From positions 99,119 through 163,118 of the forward strand of contig CANJME010000005.1 of assembly GCA_947475875.1 (NCBI GenBank): DNA of 64,000 nucleotides, written 5' to 3'. The notes beneath the pieces are model-generated. The model did not search any database. It saw only the letters and a program-made list of their open reading frames with translations, and was not told where the DNA came from. The position numbers and the translations under genes are program-made. The stretch's first letter is position 1. Each line of letters opens with the position of its first letter. The DNA comes from Caulobacteraceae bacterium (GTDB lineage: Bacteria > Pseudomonadota > Alphaproteobacteria > Caulobacterales > Caulobacteraceae). Below are positions 9,811 to 19,970 of the stretch, piece after piece.

Positions 9811-11064
9811 ATGACCGCCTTCAAGTCCGAATTCCTGAGAACGCTGCAAGAGCGCGGCTTCATCCACCAGATCACCCATCCGGAAGAGCTGGATGCGGCG
9901 GCGAGCAAGGGGATCGTTCCCGCCTACATCGGCTTTGACGCCACGGCGTCTTCCCTGCACGTCGGTTCCTTAATTCAGATCATGATGCTGCGCCGCCTGC
10001 AGCAGGCCGGTCACAAGCCGATCGTCATCATGGGCGGCGGCACCACCAAGGTGGGCGATCCGTCGGGCAAGGACGAAAGCCGCCAGTTGCTCGACGATGC
10101 GGCCATCCAGGGCAACATCGCCTCGATCCGCACGGTGTTCGAAAAATTTCTCAGCTTCGGCAACAAGCCTACCGACGCGATCCTGGTCGATAATGACGAG
10201 TGGCTGTCGAAACTCGGCTACATCGAGTTCCTGCGCGAATACGGCGTACACTTCACCATCAACCGCATGCTGAGCTTTGACTCCGTCAAGCTGCGGCTTG
10301 AGCGTGAACAGCCGCTGACCTTCATCGAATTCAACTACATGCTGATGCAGGCGGTCGACTTCCTGGAGCTGTCGCGCCGCTACAATTGCCAGCTGCAGAT
10401 GGGCGGCTCGGACCAGTGGGGCAATATCCTCAATGGCGTCGAGCTGATCCGCCGGGTCGATCAAAAACCGGCGTTCGGGCTGACGACGCCCCTGCTGGCC
10501 ACCTCGTCCGGCGCGAAGATGGGCAAGACGGCCAAGGGCGCGGTCTGGCTGAACGCGGACATGCTGAGCCCCTACGATTACTGGCAGTTCTGGCGCAACA
10601 CCGAGGATGGCGACGTGGGCCGCTTCCTGCGCCTGTTCACCGACCTGCCGCTGGATGAGATCGCAAAGCTCGAAGCGCTCGAAGGGGCCGGCATCAACGA
10701 GGCCAAGAAGACCCTGGCGGATGCGGCCACCACCCTGCTCCACGGCGCGGACGCCGCCCGCACCGCGCGAGACGCCGCCGAAAAGGCCTTCGAACAGGGC
10801 GCGCTTTCGGCCGACCTGCCGACGGTGGAGATCCACAAGGGCGAAATCGCCGCCGGCATGCCGCTGGCGACCATGACCATGCGGGCCGGGTTGGCGACGT
10901 CGGGCGGCGAGGCCCGGCGCCTGGCCCAGGGCGGCGGCCTGCGCCTCAACGACAAGCAGGAAATGGACGGCGCCCGGATCATCACCCTGGCCGACGAAGG
11001 ACCGGGCGGGGTGTTCAAACTGGCGGCGGGCAAGAAGAAGATCGTGCTGGTGAAGGCGGTCTAA
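9811..11064 (+). CDS. tyrS: Tyrosyl-tRNA synthetase
   Basis: A 417-residue class I synthetase of bacterial TyrRS type. It has a HIGH-like HVGSL in the first 60 residues, [17 protein letters not shown] for tyrosine and tRNA binding, the KMSKS equivalent KMGKT, and a C-terminal S4-like RNA-binding domain ([21 protein letters not shown]). The ATG at 9811 ([17 protein letters not shown]) matches the usual family start; an in-frame ATG 12 codons upstream adds [12 protein letters not shown] and is less likely. It converges on msrB with a 4-base overlap of the 3' ends. Confidence 0.96.
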   Translation: MTAFKSEFLRTLQERGFIHQITHPEELDAAASKGIVPAYIGFDATASSLHVGSLIQIMMLRRLQQAGHKPIVIMGGGTTKVGDPSGKDESRQLLDDAAIQGNIASIRTVFEKFLSFGNKPTDAILVDNDEWLSKLGYIEFLREYGVHFTINRMLSFDSVKLRLEREQPLTFIEFNYMLMQAVDFLELSRRYNCQLQMGGSDQWGNILNGVELIRRVDQKPAFGLTTPLLATSSGAKMGKTAKGAVWLNADMLSPYDYWQFWRNTEDGDVGRFLRLFTDLPLDEIAKLEALEGAGINEAKKTLADAATTLLHGADAARTARDAAEKAFEQGALSADLPTVEIHKGEIAAGMPLATMTMRAGLATSGGEARRLAQGGGLRLNDKQEMDGARIITLADEGPGGVFKLAAGKKKIVLVKAV

Positions 11065-11588
11065 GCCGGCTTGAACTTCAGCGCGTAGCCGTTGTTGCAG
11101 TAGCGCAGGCCCGTGGGGCGCGGGCCGTCCGGGAAGACGTGGCCGTGGTGGCCCAGGCACCGGGCGCAGTGGTACTCGGTGCGGATTTCCAGCAGCTGGC
11201 GGTCGACCTTCACGCCGATGTTTTCCTTGATGACGTCAAAGAAGCTCGGCCAGCCGTCGTGCTCGAACTTCCACTCCGACTTGAACAGCGGCAGGTCGCA
11301 GCCGGCGCAGCTGTAGGTCCCCTTGCGGCGCTCGTTGTTGAACGGCCCGGTGTCGGGATACTCGGTGTCCTCGTGGCGCAGGATGCCATAGGCCTGACCC
11401 GGCAGCTTCTGGCGCCACTGGGCTTCGGTGAAGGTGCGCTCAGGCGCGGTCCTGTAGCGGGCCTCGTTGGCGGCAGTGGCGATATTGGGATTGTCGGCGG
11501 CGACGCCGGGCCCGCAGGCGGCCAGGCCCAACAGGGCGGAGCCGCCCAACAGCAGGGTGCGGCGGTCATAGGTGGGTTGCATGCTCAT
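11061..11588 (-). CDS. msrB: Exported peptide-methionine (R)-S-oxide reductase
   Basis: A 175-residue protein. After the leader it carries an MsrB domain with zinc motifs CAGC and CARC, the substrate loop WPSFFD, and the catalytic [11 protein letters not shown]. The N-terminus has a twin-arginine-like DRRTLLLGG followed by a hydrophobic run and a lipobox-like LAAC, so it is likely exported and possibly lipid-anchored to repair oxidised methionines in envelope proteins. The catalytic Cys is present, while the usual Ser/Ala after the Asn is Gly-Tyr here. Its 3' end overlaps tyrS by 4 bases. Confidence 0.9.
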   Translation of the reverse strand: MSMQPTYDRRTLLLGGSALLGLAACGPGVAADNPNIATAANEARYRTAPERTFTEAQWRQKLPGQAYGILRHEDTEYPDTGPFNNERRKGTYSCAGCDLPLFKSEWKFEHDGWPSFFDVIKENIGVKVDRQLLEIRTEYHCARCLGHHGHVFPDGPRPTGLRYCNNGYALKFKPA

Positions 11589-11641
11589 GCCCTTTTTTTA
11601 CTCAGCAATTGCGGCGAAAGTCGCGCAAAAACCCGCCGCGG

Positions 11642-12583
11642 TCAAAGGCCGGAGGCTTCGCCGAGACCCAGCATCAGATTGAGGTTCTGCACCGCGGCTC
11701 CGGCCGCGCCCTTGCCGAGGTTGTCGAGCTGGGCGGTCAGCATGATCTCGTCGGCATTGCCGAACACGAACAGCCGCATCCGGTTGGTGCCGTTCAGCGC
11801 TTCGGGCTCAAGGGTTTTGAGGCCCGCGGCCTCGTCCAGCGAGGCCACCTCGACAAATTGTTCGCCTTGGTAGGCGCGCGACAGGCTCGCCTGCAGGTCA
11901 GCCATGGACGGCTTGCCCTGCAGCGCACGGGTGAGCAGCGGGATATTGACCAGCATGCCCTGCGCGTAGCGGCCCACGGACGGGGCGAACAGCGGCCGGT
12001 GCTTCAGGCCCGCATGCAGCACGATCTCGGGCACATGCTTGTGGGTCAGGCCCATGGCGTAGAGCCGGAACGGCGTCTCGACATAATTCGGCGCGGCCTT
12101 GTCCTCGAACTCGGCGATCATCGACTTGCCGCCGCCCGAATAGCCCGACACCGCATTGATGGTCACCGGATGGTCGGCCGGAACCAGACCGTCGCGGACG
12201 AGCGGCGCGAGCAGCGCAATCGCGCCGGTCGAATAGCAGCCGGGATTCGATACCCGCGTTGAAGCGGTGATCGCAGCCCGCTGACCGGGCGCCATCTCGG
12301 GAAACCCGAAGGTCCAGCCCGGCGCGACCCGGTGCGCCGTCGAGGGATCGACGATCTTGACCGCCGGATTGGTGATCAGCGCCACCGCTTCGCGCGCCGC
12401 ATCGTCCGGCAGGCAAAGGATCACCGCATCGGCGGAATTCAACAGTTCCGCCCGCGCCTCGGCATCCTTGCGCCGCACGGGGTTGATGGAAAGCAGGATG
12501 ATGTCCGCGCGCCCGGCCAGACGCTCGCGGATCTGCAAACCCGTGGTTCCGGCTTCGCCATCGATGAATACGGTTGCGGACAT
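11642..12583 (-). CDS. argC: N-acetyl-gamma-glutamyl-phosphate reductase
   Basis: A 313-residue enzyme of the short (type 2) AGPR form. It has an N-terminal Rossmann motif ([13 protein letters not shown]), catalytic Cys in [16 protein letters not shown], and GYSGGGKSM. It catalyses NADPH reduction of N-acetylglutamyl phosphate in arginine biosynthesis. It follows rpsI on the same strand but is separated by an intrinsic terminator at 12601-12636, so it is probably transcribed separately or by read-through. Confidence 0.95.
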   Translation of the reverse strand: MSATVFIDGEAGTTGLQIRERLAGRADIILLSINPVRRKDAEARAELLNSADAVILCLPDDAAREAVALITNPAVKIVDPSTAHRVAPGWTFGFPEMAPGQRAAITASTRVSNPGCYSTGAIALLAPLVRDGLVPADHPVTINAVSGYSGGGKSMIAEFEDKAAPNYVETPFRLYAMGLTHKHVPEIVLHAGLKHRPLFAPSVGRYAQGMLVNIPLLTRALQGKPSMADLQASLSRAYQGEQFVEVASLDEAAGLKTLEPEALNGTNRMRLFVFGNADEIMLTAQLDNLGKGAAGAAVQNLNLMLGLGEASGL

Positions 12584-12600
12584 TATCGTCTCCGAAAAAG

Positions 12601-12636
12601 AAAAAGGGCGCCGCGGTTTCCCGAAGCGCCCTTTTT
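12601..12636 (-). terminator. Intrinsic terminator after rpsI
   Basis: AAAAAGGGCGC (12601-12611) pairs with GCGCCCTTTTT (12626-12636), with an inner CGG-gaaa-CCG. Read on the minus strand the stem ends in a T-run followed by CTTTTT. It lies 25 bases past the rpsI stop, the expected end of the L13-S9 transcript. Confidence 0.85.
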
Positions 12637-12661
12637 GATCTTGGGTCGTGAAACCCTCGAA

Positions 12662-13135
12662 CTAGCGCTTCGAGAACTGGAAGGAACGGCGAGCCTTGGC
12701 CCGGCCGTACTTCTTGCGCTCGACGACGCGGCTGTCGCGGGTCAGGAAGCCGTGCGGCTTCAAAAGTGAGCGCAGGCCCGGCTCGTAATAAGTCAGAGCC
12801 TTGGAGATGCCGTGACGCACCGCGCCGGCCTGGCCGGAAAGGCCCGAGCCCTGGACCGAGACAACGACGTCGAACTGGCCTTCGCGGTTGGTCACCTGGA
12901 AAGGCTGGGCGAGCATCATGCGCAGCACGGGGCGGGCGAAGTAGATCGTCTGGTCGCGGCCGTTGATGGTCATCACGCCCTTGCCCGGCTTGATCCAGAC
13001 CTTGGCGATGGCGTTCTTGCGCTTGCCGGTCGCATAGGCGCGGCCTTGCTTGTCGATCTTGGGCTCGGCGGGGGCGATGGCGACGGCGGTCGGGGAAAGC
13101 TCGGCCAGCGCGTCCATTCCTTGGGATTCGGACAT
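12662..13135 (-). CDS. rpsI: 30S ribosomal protein S9
   Basis: A 157-residue S9 with [41 protein letters not shown] and the canonical basic tail [13 protein letters not shown] that reaches the ribosomal P site. It has an extra acidic N-terminal stretch of about 25 residues, common in alphaproteobacterial S9. The start overlaps the rplM stop by one base, giving the usual L13-S9 pair. Confidence 0.98.
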   Translation of the reverse strand: MSESQGMDALAELSPTAVAIAPAEPKIDKQGRAYATGKRKNAIAKVWIKPGKGVMTINGRDQTIYFARPVLRMMLAQPFQVTNREGQFDVVVSVQGSGLSGQAGAVRHGISKALTYYEPGLRSLLKPHGFLTRDSRVVERKKYGRAKARRSFQFSKR

Positions 13136-13614
13136 CAGGCTTGGCTCCGGGCGTTCTTGGCGTTCAGGGATTTGAAGTCGATGACTTCGGGGTTCTGGGC
13201 CGCATGGGTGTGATCGGGGCCTTTGAAGAGACGCAGGTGGGTCATCTGACCGCGCGCCAGCGGGCTTTCCTTGGGCATCATCCGCTCAACGGCCTTTTCG
13301 AGAATTCGCTCGGGGAACCGGCCGGACAGGATGTAGCCCGCCTTGCGCTCCTTCACCCCGCCCGGGAAACCGGTGTGGTGATAATAGACCTTCTGGTCGA
13401 GCTTGCGGCCCGTGAACTTCACCTTGTCGACGTTGGTGACGATCACATAGTCGCCGTTGTCGACGTGCGGGGTGTAGGTGGCGGTGTGCTTGCCGCGCAG
13501 GCGCATGGCGATGAAGCTCGCCAGCCGGCCGACGACAACGCCCTCGGCGTCGACGACGATCCATTTGCGGGTCACGTCCGCCGGCTTCAGCGAAGCGGTG
13601 GTGTGGGTGTTCAT
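13135..13614 (-). CDS. rplM: 50S ribosomal protein L13
   Basis: A 159-residue L13. Recognisable segments are [46 protein letters not shown] and [13 protein letters not shown]. It is first in the rplM-rpsI operon, with the start at ATG 13614. The leader between 13615 and 13690 shows no obvious autoregulatory structure I could define. Confidence 0.98.
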   Translation of the reverse strand: MNTHTTASLKPADVTRKWIVVDAEGVVVGRLASFIAMRLRGKHTATYTPHVDNGDYVIVTNVDKVKFTGRKLDQKVYYHHTGFPGGVKERKAGYILSGRFPERILEKAVERMMPKESPLARGQMTHLRLFKGPDHTHAAQNPEVIDFKSLNAKNARSQA

Positions 13615-13745
13615 TGAAAACGGTTCCTCGAAAACAAGGGCGGGCTGTTACAGGCGGGAACGCGCCAAGTCAACCGCGTTTACCCGCATCCAAGCCTTAT
13701 AAATAAAGCCGTTGAGGCCTGCGGTAACATAATACCTTATTTTCC

Positions 13746-13788
13746 GTCGTCATCCTCGGACTTGTTCCGAGGACCCATATCGAACAGA
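13746..13788. repeat. Left arm of paired hairpin repeat around the GIY-YIG gene
   Basis: This 43-base segment contains the hairpin CCTCGGA-cttgt-TCCGAGG. The reverse complement of 14236-14278 matches it at 40 of 43 positions. Two of the three differences are a paired A-T to G-C change that keeps the hairpin. Confidence 0.8.
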
Positions 13789-13844
13789 CATCCGCCGGCG
13801 CGCGAAGCGCAAAATCCACACCGGCGGCCGGTGCGCATTTGGTT

Positions 13845-14165
13845 CTAAACCCAGGAACCGTAGAGATCGTCCCAATTGGGATTCTCCTCATCGATCAAGT
13901 TTGTCTTCCAGGCTCTCACCCAGTGCTTCATGGTCTTTTCGCGCTGGATCGCGGCGGTGATCGTCTCAAAGGCCTGATACCAAACCAGGCGCTTGCAGCC
14001 GTAGGTCTTGGTAAAACCAGGGATCACGCCTTCGCGGTGTTCCCACGCGCGGCGCGAGAGGTTGCTGGTCACGCCGATGTAGATCGTGCCGTACTTGCCA
14101 CAGGCGACGATATAGACAGCGATGATCCCGTCACGGCTTACCATTTCGGAACAATACCAGAACAT
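13845..14165 (-). CDS. GIY-YIG nuclease-domain protein
   Basis: A 106-residue protein that is almost entirely one GIY-YIG domain. The GIY-like element is AVYIVACGKYGTIYIGVT, the catalytic arginine lies in SNLSRRAWEHR and the glutamate in IQREKTMKHW. Small stand-alone members (UrdN/UPF0213 type) are common in alphaproteobacteria and their role is largely unknown. The ATG at 14165 has GGAG 8 bases upstream; a second ATG at 14144 lacks a good ribosome-binding site. The gene is bracketed by an inverted pair of hairpin repeats (13746-13788 and 14236-14278). Confidence 0.85.
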   Translation of the reverse strand: MFWYCSEMVSRDGIIAVYIVACGKYGTIYIGVTSNLSRRAWEHREGVIPGFTKTYGCKRLVWYQAFETITAAIQREKTMKHWVRAWKTNLIDEENPNWDDLYGSWV

Positions 14166-14235
14166 TTCGCGCGCTCCAAGCCGGCGCTTTAGCCCGCTCT
14201 CGTGCGTCAAATGGCGCTACGCGCCCTTCAGGGCA

Positions 14236-14278
14236 TCTGGTCGATATGGGTCCTCGGGACAAGCCCGAGGATGACGAC
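14236..14278. repeat. Right arm of paired hairpin repeat around the GIY-YIG gene
   Basis: Inverted partner of 13746-13788, with the hairpin CCTCGGG-cttgt-CCCGAGG when read on the minus strand. It ends 12 bases before the ctaA stop, so it sits between ctaA and the GIY-YIG gene. Confidence 0.8.
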
Positions 14279-14290
14279 ATTTTTGGTGCG

Positions 14291-15322
14291 TTAAAGCCGC
14301 CGCGCCCGCCAGGTGAACCAGACCGCCACCCCCAGCAAAAGCGTCGCCACGATCTGGTGGGCGATGGAAAGGCCCAGTGGGGCGACCATCCACAGGGTGA
14401 CGACGCCGAGCACCACCTGGATGATCGCCAGCCCTCCCAGGGCGAAGGCCCCGCTGCGGACGGTGGGCTGGATAATTCGTGAATTGGCGGCGGACGCCAT
14501 GAAGGCGGTCATCAAGATGAAAAGCAGGTAAGCCACCATGCGGTGGTGGAACTGCACCGACGGAGCGTTGTGGACCAGCGTCTGCCACAGGTCGCCCTTC
14601 CAATAGTGTTCGGGGAAGATATCCCCCCCCATCAGCGGCCAGTCGGTCAGGGTCTTGCCGGCGTCATTGGCCGCAACCAGCGCGCCCAGCATGGCCTGAA
14701 GGAAGATCAGGACGGTGAGCGCCAGGCCGACCCGCGCGAACGGCCCGGCGGCGACGCCCCTGCCCTTGCCAGCCTCGGCCTCAAGCCCGTTCCAGATCAG
14801 TGCGCCGAACAGGACGAGCGCCAGGCTCAAATGGACCATCAGCCGCTCAGGCGCGACCGAGACGCGCCCGGAAAGCCCGCTATAGACCATCCACCAGCCA
14901 ACCAGACCCTGCAGCCCGCCGAGCAGCAGAAGCGCGAAACACCGCCAGATCAGCCGGCGCGGGATCATCCTGCGCGCCAGGAAGAAGATGAAGGGCACGA
15001 TGAAGGCCACGCCCACCAGCCGGCCCAACTGCCGGTGCGACCACTCCCACCAGTAGATGAACCGGAACTCGGAGAGCGTCATGGTCGGATTGAGTTCGGA
15101 AAACTGCGGGATCAGCTTGTACTTGGCGAACTCGGCCGCCCAGGCCGCTTCGTTCAGCGGCGGCAAGGCGCCGGAGACCGGCCGCCACTCCGTGATCGAC
15201 AGGCCCGAATCCGTCAGCCGCGTCGCGCCTCCCAGCACCACCATGCCCAGAACCAGGGCCGCCATGATGAAAAGCCACATGGCCACCGAGGAAGACCGGT
15301 CGTCTCGAAGGAAGGACGTCAT
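14291..15322 (-). CDS. ctaA: Heme A synthase (COX15/CtaA, type 2)
   Basis: A 343-residue integral membrane protein with about eight hydrophobic segments. Conserved heme-ligand histidines lie in WWEWSHRQLGRLVG, VQFHHRMVAYLL and GLSIAHQIVATLL. The N-terminal signature GGATRLTDSGLSITEWRPVSGALPP is typical of COX15. It converts heme O to heme A in the inner membrane for aa3-type cytochrome oxidase. It is a single minus-strand gene with no other oxidase genes nearby. Confidence 0.97.
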   Translation of the reverse strand: MTSFLRDDRSSSVAMWLFIMAALVLGMVVLGGATRLTDSGLSITEWRPVSGALPPLNEAAWAAEFAKYKLIPQFSELNPTMTLSEFRFIYWWEWSHRQLGRLVGVAFIVPFIFFLARRMIPRRLIWRCFALLLLGGLQGLVGWWMVYSGLSGRVSVAPERLMVHLSLALVLFGALIWNGLEAEAGKGRGVAAGPFARVGLALTVLIFLQAMLGALVAANDAGKTLTDWPLMGGDIFPEHYWKGDLWQTLVHNAPSVQFHHRMVAYLLFILMTAFMASAANSRIIQPTVRSGAFALGGLAIIQVVLGVVTLWMVAPLGLSIAHQIVATLLLGVAVWFTWRARRL

Positions 15323-15437
15323 ACGCTGCTGTGGGTTCCGGGGCCGTCGTTGCGGCTAGGCTTTGAGGGATGAGGCCCATTAAGGGAAGGCACAATCTGT
15401 TGAACAATCTTGACGAGATCGGCTAGCAGTGCGGGCC

Positions 15438-15632
15438 ATGCCCCAACGCCTCAAGAAGATCATCGGCGCCCTGGCCATTTGCGCCTTCGTGGTGTTCTGG
15501 ATGGTGCTGACCGTCAGCCTCTCGGGCCTCGTCCCCAGGAACGTGATCGCCGAGACGATCTTCTACATCGTCATGGGCCTCGGCTGGGCGTTCCCGCTGA
15601 TGCCGGTGCTGAAGTGGATGGAGAAGAAGTAG
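15438..15632 (+). CDS. DUF2842 small membrane protein
   Basis: A 64-residue protein with two membrane segments, KKIIGALAICAFVVFWMVLT and IAETIFYIVMGLGWAFPLMP, ending LKWMEKK. This matches the alphaproteobacterial DUF2842 family, whose function is unknown. The ATG at 15438 is used; a GTG three codons upstream (15429) is the alternative. Its last 62 bases overlap the 3' end of the opposite-strand gene at 15571-15762. Confidence 0.8.
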   Translation: MPQRLKKIIGALAICAFVVFWMVLTVSLSGLVPRNVIAETIFYIVMGLGWAFPLMPVLKWMEKK

Positions 15633-15762
15633 CGTCGATCTTTTCCGGCGGCGCGCGGGACAGCGCGAAACTCACCCCCATGATGACGGCCCACAGCAGG
15701 CCCAGAACGATCGCCACCCTGATGATCCAGGTGTTTCGGCTAACGGGCGGCTTGTCGTTCAT
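15571..15762 (-). CDS. Small membrane protein, unknown function
   Basis: A 63-residue protein with a short polar N-terminus, one membrane segment (WIIRVAIVLGLLWAVIMGVS) and a Ser/Pro/Ala-rich tail. The ATG at 15762 has an AGGAG just upstream. The gene begins 15 bases after the tRNA-Pro 3' end on the same strand, so the two could share a transcript. Its 3' third is antisense to the DUF2842 gene. No homologous family is recognised. Confidence 0.6.
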   Translation of the reverse strand: MNDKPPVSRNTWIIRVAIVLGLLWAVIMGVSFALSRAPPEKIDATSSPSTSAPASAGTPSRGP

Positions 15763-15776
15763 CTCATCTCCTCGGA

Positions 15777-15853
<77 letters not shown>

Positions 15854-15903
15854 AGCCTTCCGAGGCGCGCCTTATAGGGAAGCCCACAGGGCGCGGCAAT
15901 CGC

Positions 15904-16323
15904 TTATCCCAGCAATCGGTCCAGCCGGGCCTTGGCGGTTTCCAGATCGGCCAGGGCGTCGAGCAATGCGCCCTGGGTCTGTGGCGTGCCCGCTGGTTTC
16001 GCGGCCGGCGGCGAAGGCGCGACCTCGGCCTGGACAGGAGCCTTTCTGGGCGGGAACGGATCCTCGCCCAAAAGGCGTTTCAGGCCTTCCTCGCGGTGCA
16101 GGCGCTGCACGCCCTTGATCGTATAGCCCTCGTCGTGAAGCAGGCGGCGCACGCCTTTCAGGATGGCGATATCCTGCGGACGGTAGAACCGGCGCCCGCC
16201 GGCCCGCTTCATCGGGCGGATGAACGAGAACTTACTTTCCCAGAACCGCAGCACGTGTTGAGCGACGCCGAGTTCGTCGGAGGCCTCAGAGATCGTACGA
16301 AAGGCGTCCGGTCCCTTGCTCAT
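15904..16323 (-). CDS. MerR-family transcriptional regulator
   Basis: A 139-residue protein with an N-terminal MerR helix-turn-helix (FRTISEASDELGVAQHVLRF, then RRFYRPQDIAILKGVRRLLH) and a Pro/Ala-rich tail. No effector-binding cysteine cluster is visible. The position directly after ihfA, 3 bases from its stop, is a conserved arrangement in alphaproteobacteria, but the regulon is unknown to me. Confidence 0.88.
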   Translation of the reverse strand: MSKGPDAFRTISEASDELGVAQHVLRFWESKFSFIRPMKRAGGRRFYRPQDIAILKGVRRLLHDEGYTIKGVQRLHREEGLKRLLGEDPFPPRKAPVQAEVAPSPPAAKPAGTPQTQGALLDALADLETAKARLDRLLG

Positions 16324-16326
16324 TGG

Positions 16327-16626
16327 CTATTTCGAGAGCGCGGAATCCACGCTGGCCTTCATCACCTGCGAGGCGCGGAAGCTGATCACACGCCGCGGTT
16401 CGATCGCGGCCGGCTCTCCGGTCTTGGGATTACGACCCATACGAGCGCGCTTTGAGCGCACCTGAAATACCCCGAAGCCCGAAAGTTTGACCTGTTCGCC
16501 GTTTTCGAGGGCCCCCACGACCAGCTCGAGCGTACGCTCAACCAGGCCCGCGCAATCCTGGCGCGACAGCCCGACTTCTTCATGCACCGCTTCACAGAGA
16601 TCGGCGCGTGTTAGTGTTTCACTCAT
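16327..16626 (-). CDS. ihfA: Integration host factor alpha subunit
   Basis: A 99-residue HU/IHF-fold protein, starting [20 protein letters not shown], with the beta-arm signature [27 protein letters not shown] (residues about 45-72) that inserts a proline into the DNA minor groove. It pairs with IHF-beta, encoded elsewhere, to bend DNA at promoters and recombination sites. It lies downstream of fabH in the lipid gene cluster. Confidence 0.95.
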   Translation of the reverse strand: MSETLTRADLCEAVHEEVGLSRQDCAGLVERTLELVVGALENGEQVKLSGFGVFQVRSKRARMGRNPKTGEPAAIEPRRVISFRASQVMKASVDSALSK

Positions 16627-16702
16627 GATGACCCCTCGCCACCCTTCTTAACTTTTCTCTGATGACGCGAATATCGTGCCGAGTCAAAGGCTTCGAGTGC
16701 CT

Positions 16703-17679
<977 letters not shown>

Positions 17680-17683
<4 letters not shown>

Positions 17684-18738
17684 CTGACTTCTCCGGCCGC
17701 GGGCGGGTGCGCCAGCACGGTCATAAGCTGCTGCATATTGGCGTGTATCTCATCGGCGAATCGACTTTGCGCCACATCGGCGGCCACTAATATCGCATTC
17801 GCAAAGCCTTCGTCATTGGCCCCGCCGTGACTCTTGACCACCACGCCATTCAGCCCCAGCAGCGGGCCGCCGTTGACGGTGTTGGGATCGAGACGGTGCT
17901 TCAGCTTCTTCAGCGCCTGGTTGGCGATCAGGGCGCCCAGCTTGGACATCAGCCCCGAGGTGAAGGCCGCGCGCATCTCCGAGCCGATGAACCGAGCCGT
18001 ACCCTCGGCGGTCTTCAAGGCGACGTTGCCGGTAAAGCCGTCGGTGATCACCACATCGACGACGCCTGAGCTGATGTCGGTGCCCTCGACAAAACCCCGG
18101 TAGTCGATCGGCAGGCCGCCATCGCGCAGGATGGCGTGGGCCTCGCGCAGTTCTTCGTGCCCCTTCTGGTCTTCCGAGCCGATGTTCAAGAGGCCGACGG
18201 TCGGCCTGGGCACGGCGTGCACTGCGCGGTGGAAGGCCTCGCCCATGATCGCGAAATCGACCAGGCGCTCGGCGTCACAGCCGACATTGGCGCCGACATC
18301 CAGCACGGTGGTCGACCCGTGCATGGACGGCCAGCTGGCGACGATGGCCGGACGGTCGAGATCCGCAGCCATGCGCAGCAAGAGCTTGGAAATCGCCATC
18401 AGCGCGCCGGTGTTACCCGAAGAGACCGCGGCGATCGCCTCGCCGTTTTTCACCGCCTCGACGGCATTCCACATGGACGAGCCCTTGCCCCGGCGCATCG
18501 CCTGGGCGGGCGGATCGTCGCTGCTGATCACCAGGTCCGAATGGCGGATGTCGCAAAGATCGGCGATCCTTTTGGAGCGGCCCAGCTGGGCCGCGATGCG
18601 CGCCTCATCGCCACAGAGCAGGAAACGCACATTGCGCCCCTCCAGCAGCCTGGCGGCCCGGGCGACGCCCGGTATGGTGACCGATGGCCCGTGATCGCCG
18701 CCCATGGCGTCGATGGCGATGACTTGCGGATTGGTCAC
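17680..18738 (-). CDS. plsX: Phosphate acyltransferase PlsX
   Basis: A 352-residue PlsX, recognisable from VIAIDAMGGDHGPSVTI, SSGNTGALMAIS, LDVGANVGCDAERLVDFA and the C-terminal LNGVVVKSHGGAND. It makes acyl-phosphate from acyl-ACP for the PlsY step of phosphatidic acid synthesis. GTG at 18738 places the family motif at the normal N-terminus; a longer in-frame ATG start (18801) would add 21 unconserved residues. No strong ribosome-binding site precedes either. Confidence 0.93.
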
Positions 18739-18828
18739 TACGGCGCGAAGGCCCCTATGCCGGAAAGCGGCGGACGATACAGCGCAAACTCGGCGATGCA
18801 AGCGGCGGTGCGTCGCAGGCGCATAGGC

Positions 18829-19341
18829 CTACTGCGGCTTGAAGTTGCGCAAAACCGCGAATGGCGAAGCTTCGGGATCGAGCGCCGGCGGCTCGAACGT
18901 CGCGCCCTCCTTGCGGGGATAGAGGTCGATGTTCAGGGCCAGTTGCTCCACCACCAGTCCCGCCAGATCAATCTCGCCATCTTCTGAGATGTCAGGCGGA
19001 TCGTCGGCTTCCGGGTCGAGATTGATGATGTCGGAGTCCTTCGGCGCCAGCCGGCTTTCCGGCGGCACGATTCGCAAGGTGAACTCTCCGGATAGCTCGC
19101 TCTCCAGCCGCTCCAGGGTCACCACACAGGCCTGGGCGAGACTGGCGTCCCAGTGGCCGCGCACTTCCACACCGTCGAACCAGGGGATTAGCGAAAGCTC
19201 GGCATCCAGCCGGCTCAGTTCCAGCAGGTCAAGCTCGCGGGTGAGCGCGGTCAGCGCCTTCGCATCGGCGCTCAGCCGCACTGTGCGTCCCTGCGCAGGG
19301 ACCGCATCCAGGCGGATCACCTGGCCCCAACCGGCACTCAT
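18829..19341 (-). CDS. DUF177/YceD-family protein
   Basis: A 170-residue acidic protein of the DUF177 (YceD) family, here without the usual clear zinc-type cysteines. The core CVVTLERLESELSGEFTLRI and an acidic DPEADDPPDISEDGEIDL match the family; YceD-type proteins are linked to 23S rRNA metabolism. In many bacteria the gene precedes rpmF; here it lies between a bc1 chaperone and plsX. The ATG at 19341 overlaps the upstream stop by 4 bases and is preferred to an ATG six codons earlier. Confidence 0.85.
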   Translation of the reverse strand: MSAGWGQVIRLDAVPAQGRTVRLSADAKALTALTRELDLLELSRLDAELSLIPWFDGVEVRGHWDASLAQACVVTLERLESELSGEFTLRIVPPESRLAPKDSDIINLDPEADDPPDISEDGEIDLAGLVVEQLALNIDLYPRKEGATFEPPALDPEASPFAVLRNFKPQ

Positions 19342-19865
19342 CGGACGACCTGCGGCCACGCGGCGCCGCTTCTGATGATGTCCGCCTCGGCCTGCTCGGC
19401 CAGCGCCGCCCTGGCGGTACGCAGGTAACGCGCCAAGGGTCCGGGATCGACGCCCTCCTTGCCTTCATAGACGGTGCGCAGGATCAGCGCCGCCTCCGCG
19501 GCCGGATCGTCCCTGGCTGCTTCCCATGACTTCATGCGGCCATAGAAGGCTTGACCCAGCTTTTTCATCTTCTTGCCGACGGAAAGGTCGCCGACCCCCA
19601 TTTCGCGCAAGGCAATGTCCAGATTGACAAGGTAGGCATCGAACATGGCCTGGCAGACCTCCTTCGCCTCAGGTCCTTTGCCGCCCAGGCGCTCGGCCAG
19701 CAAAACCACGTGCAGCGTATAGAGTTCAAACCGCCCCAGGACGGTATCCGGCGCTAACAGCCGGGCATAAAACGCCGGTGAACGCGCTTGCCTGACCGCG
19801 CCATCGAACAGCGTTTGGCCCGACAGAACGGCGGCCCTGGGCTTGAACCATCGAATTCCAGACAA
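19338..19865 (-). CDS. Ubiquinol-cytochrome c chaperone (CBP3-like)
   Basis: A 175-residue protein of the CBP3/UbcC chaperone family. The core is FYARLLAPDTVLGRFELYTL, AKEVCQAMFDAYLVNLDIALREMGVGDLSVGKKMKKLGQAFYGR. Family members assist assembly of cytochrome b in the bc1 complex. It is first in the minus-strand string with DUF177 and plsX, overlapping the former by 4 bases. Confidence 0.9.
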   Translation of the reverse strand: MSGIRWFKPRAAVLSGQTLFDGAVRQARSPAFYARLLAPDTVLGRFELYTLHVVLLAERLGGKGPEAKEVCQAMFDAYLVNLDIALREMGVGDLSVGKKMKKLGQAFYGRMKSWEAARDDPAAEAALILRTVYEGKEGVDPGPLARYLRTARAALAEQAEADIIRSGAAWPQVVR

Positions 19866-19970
19866 GCCGTCGCCTCACTTTCGCCTGATCGCGGCCATTG
19901 AACTAGGCTGCTGCAACGGGTAGGTCAAAGCCCGCCCGTTCAAAACAGGTCCACTTCGAGTCCGCATCGC

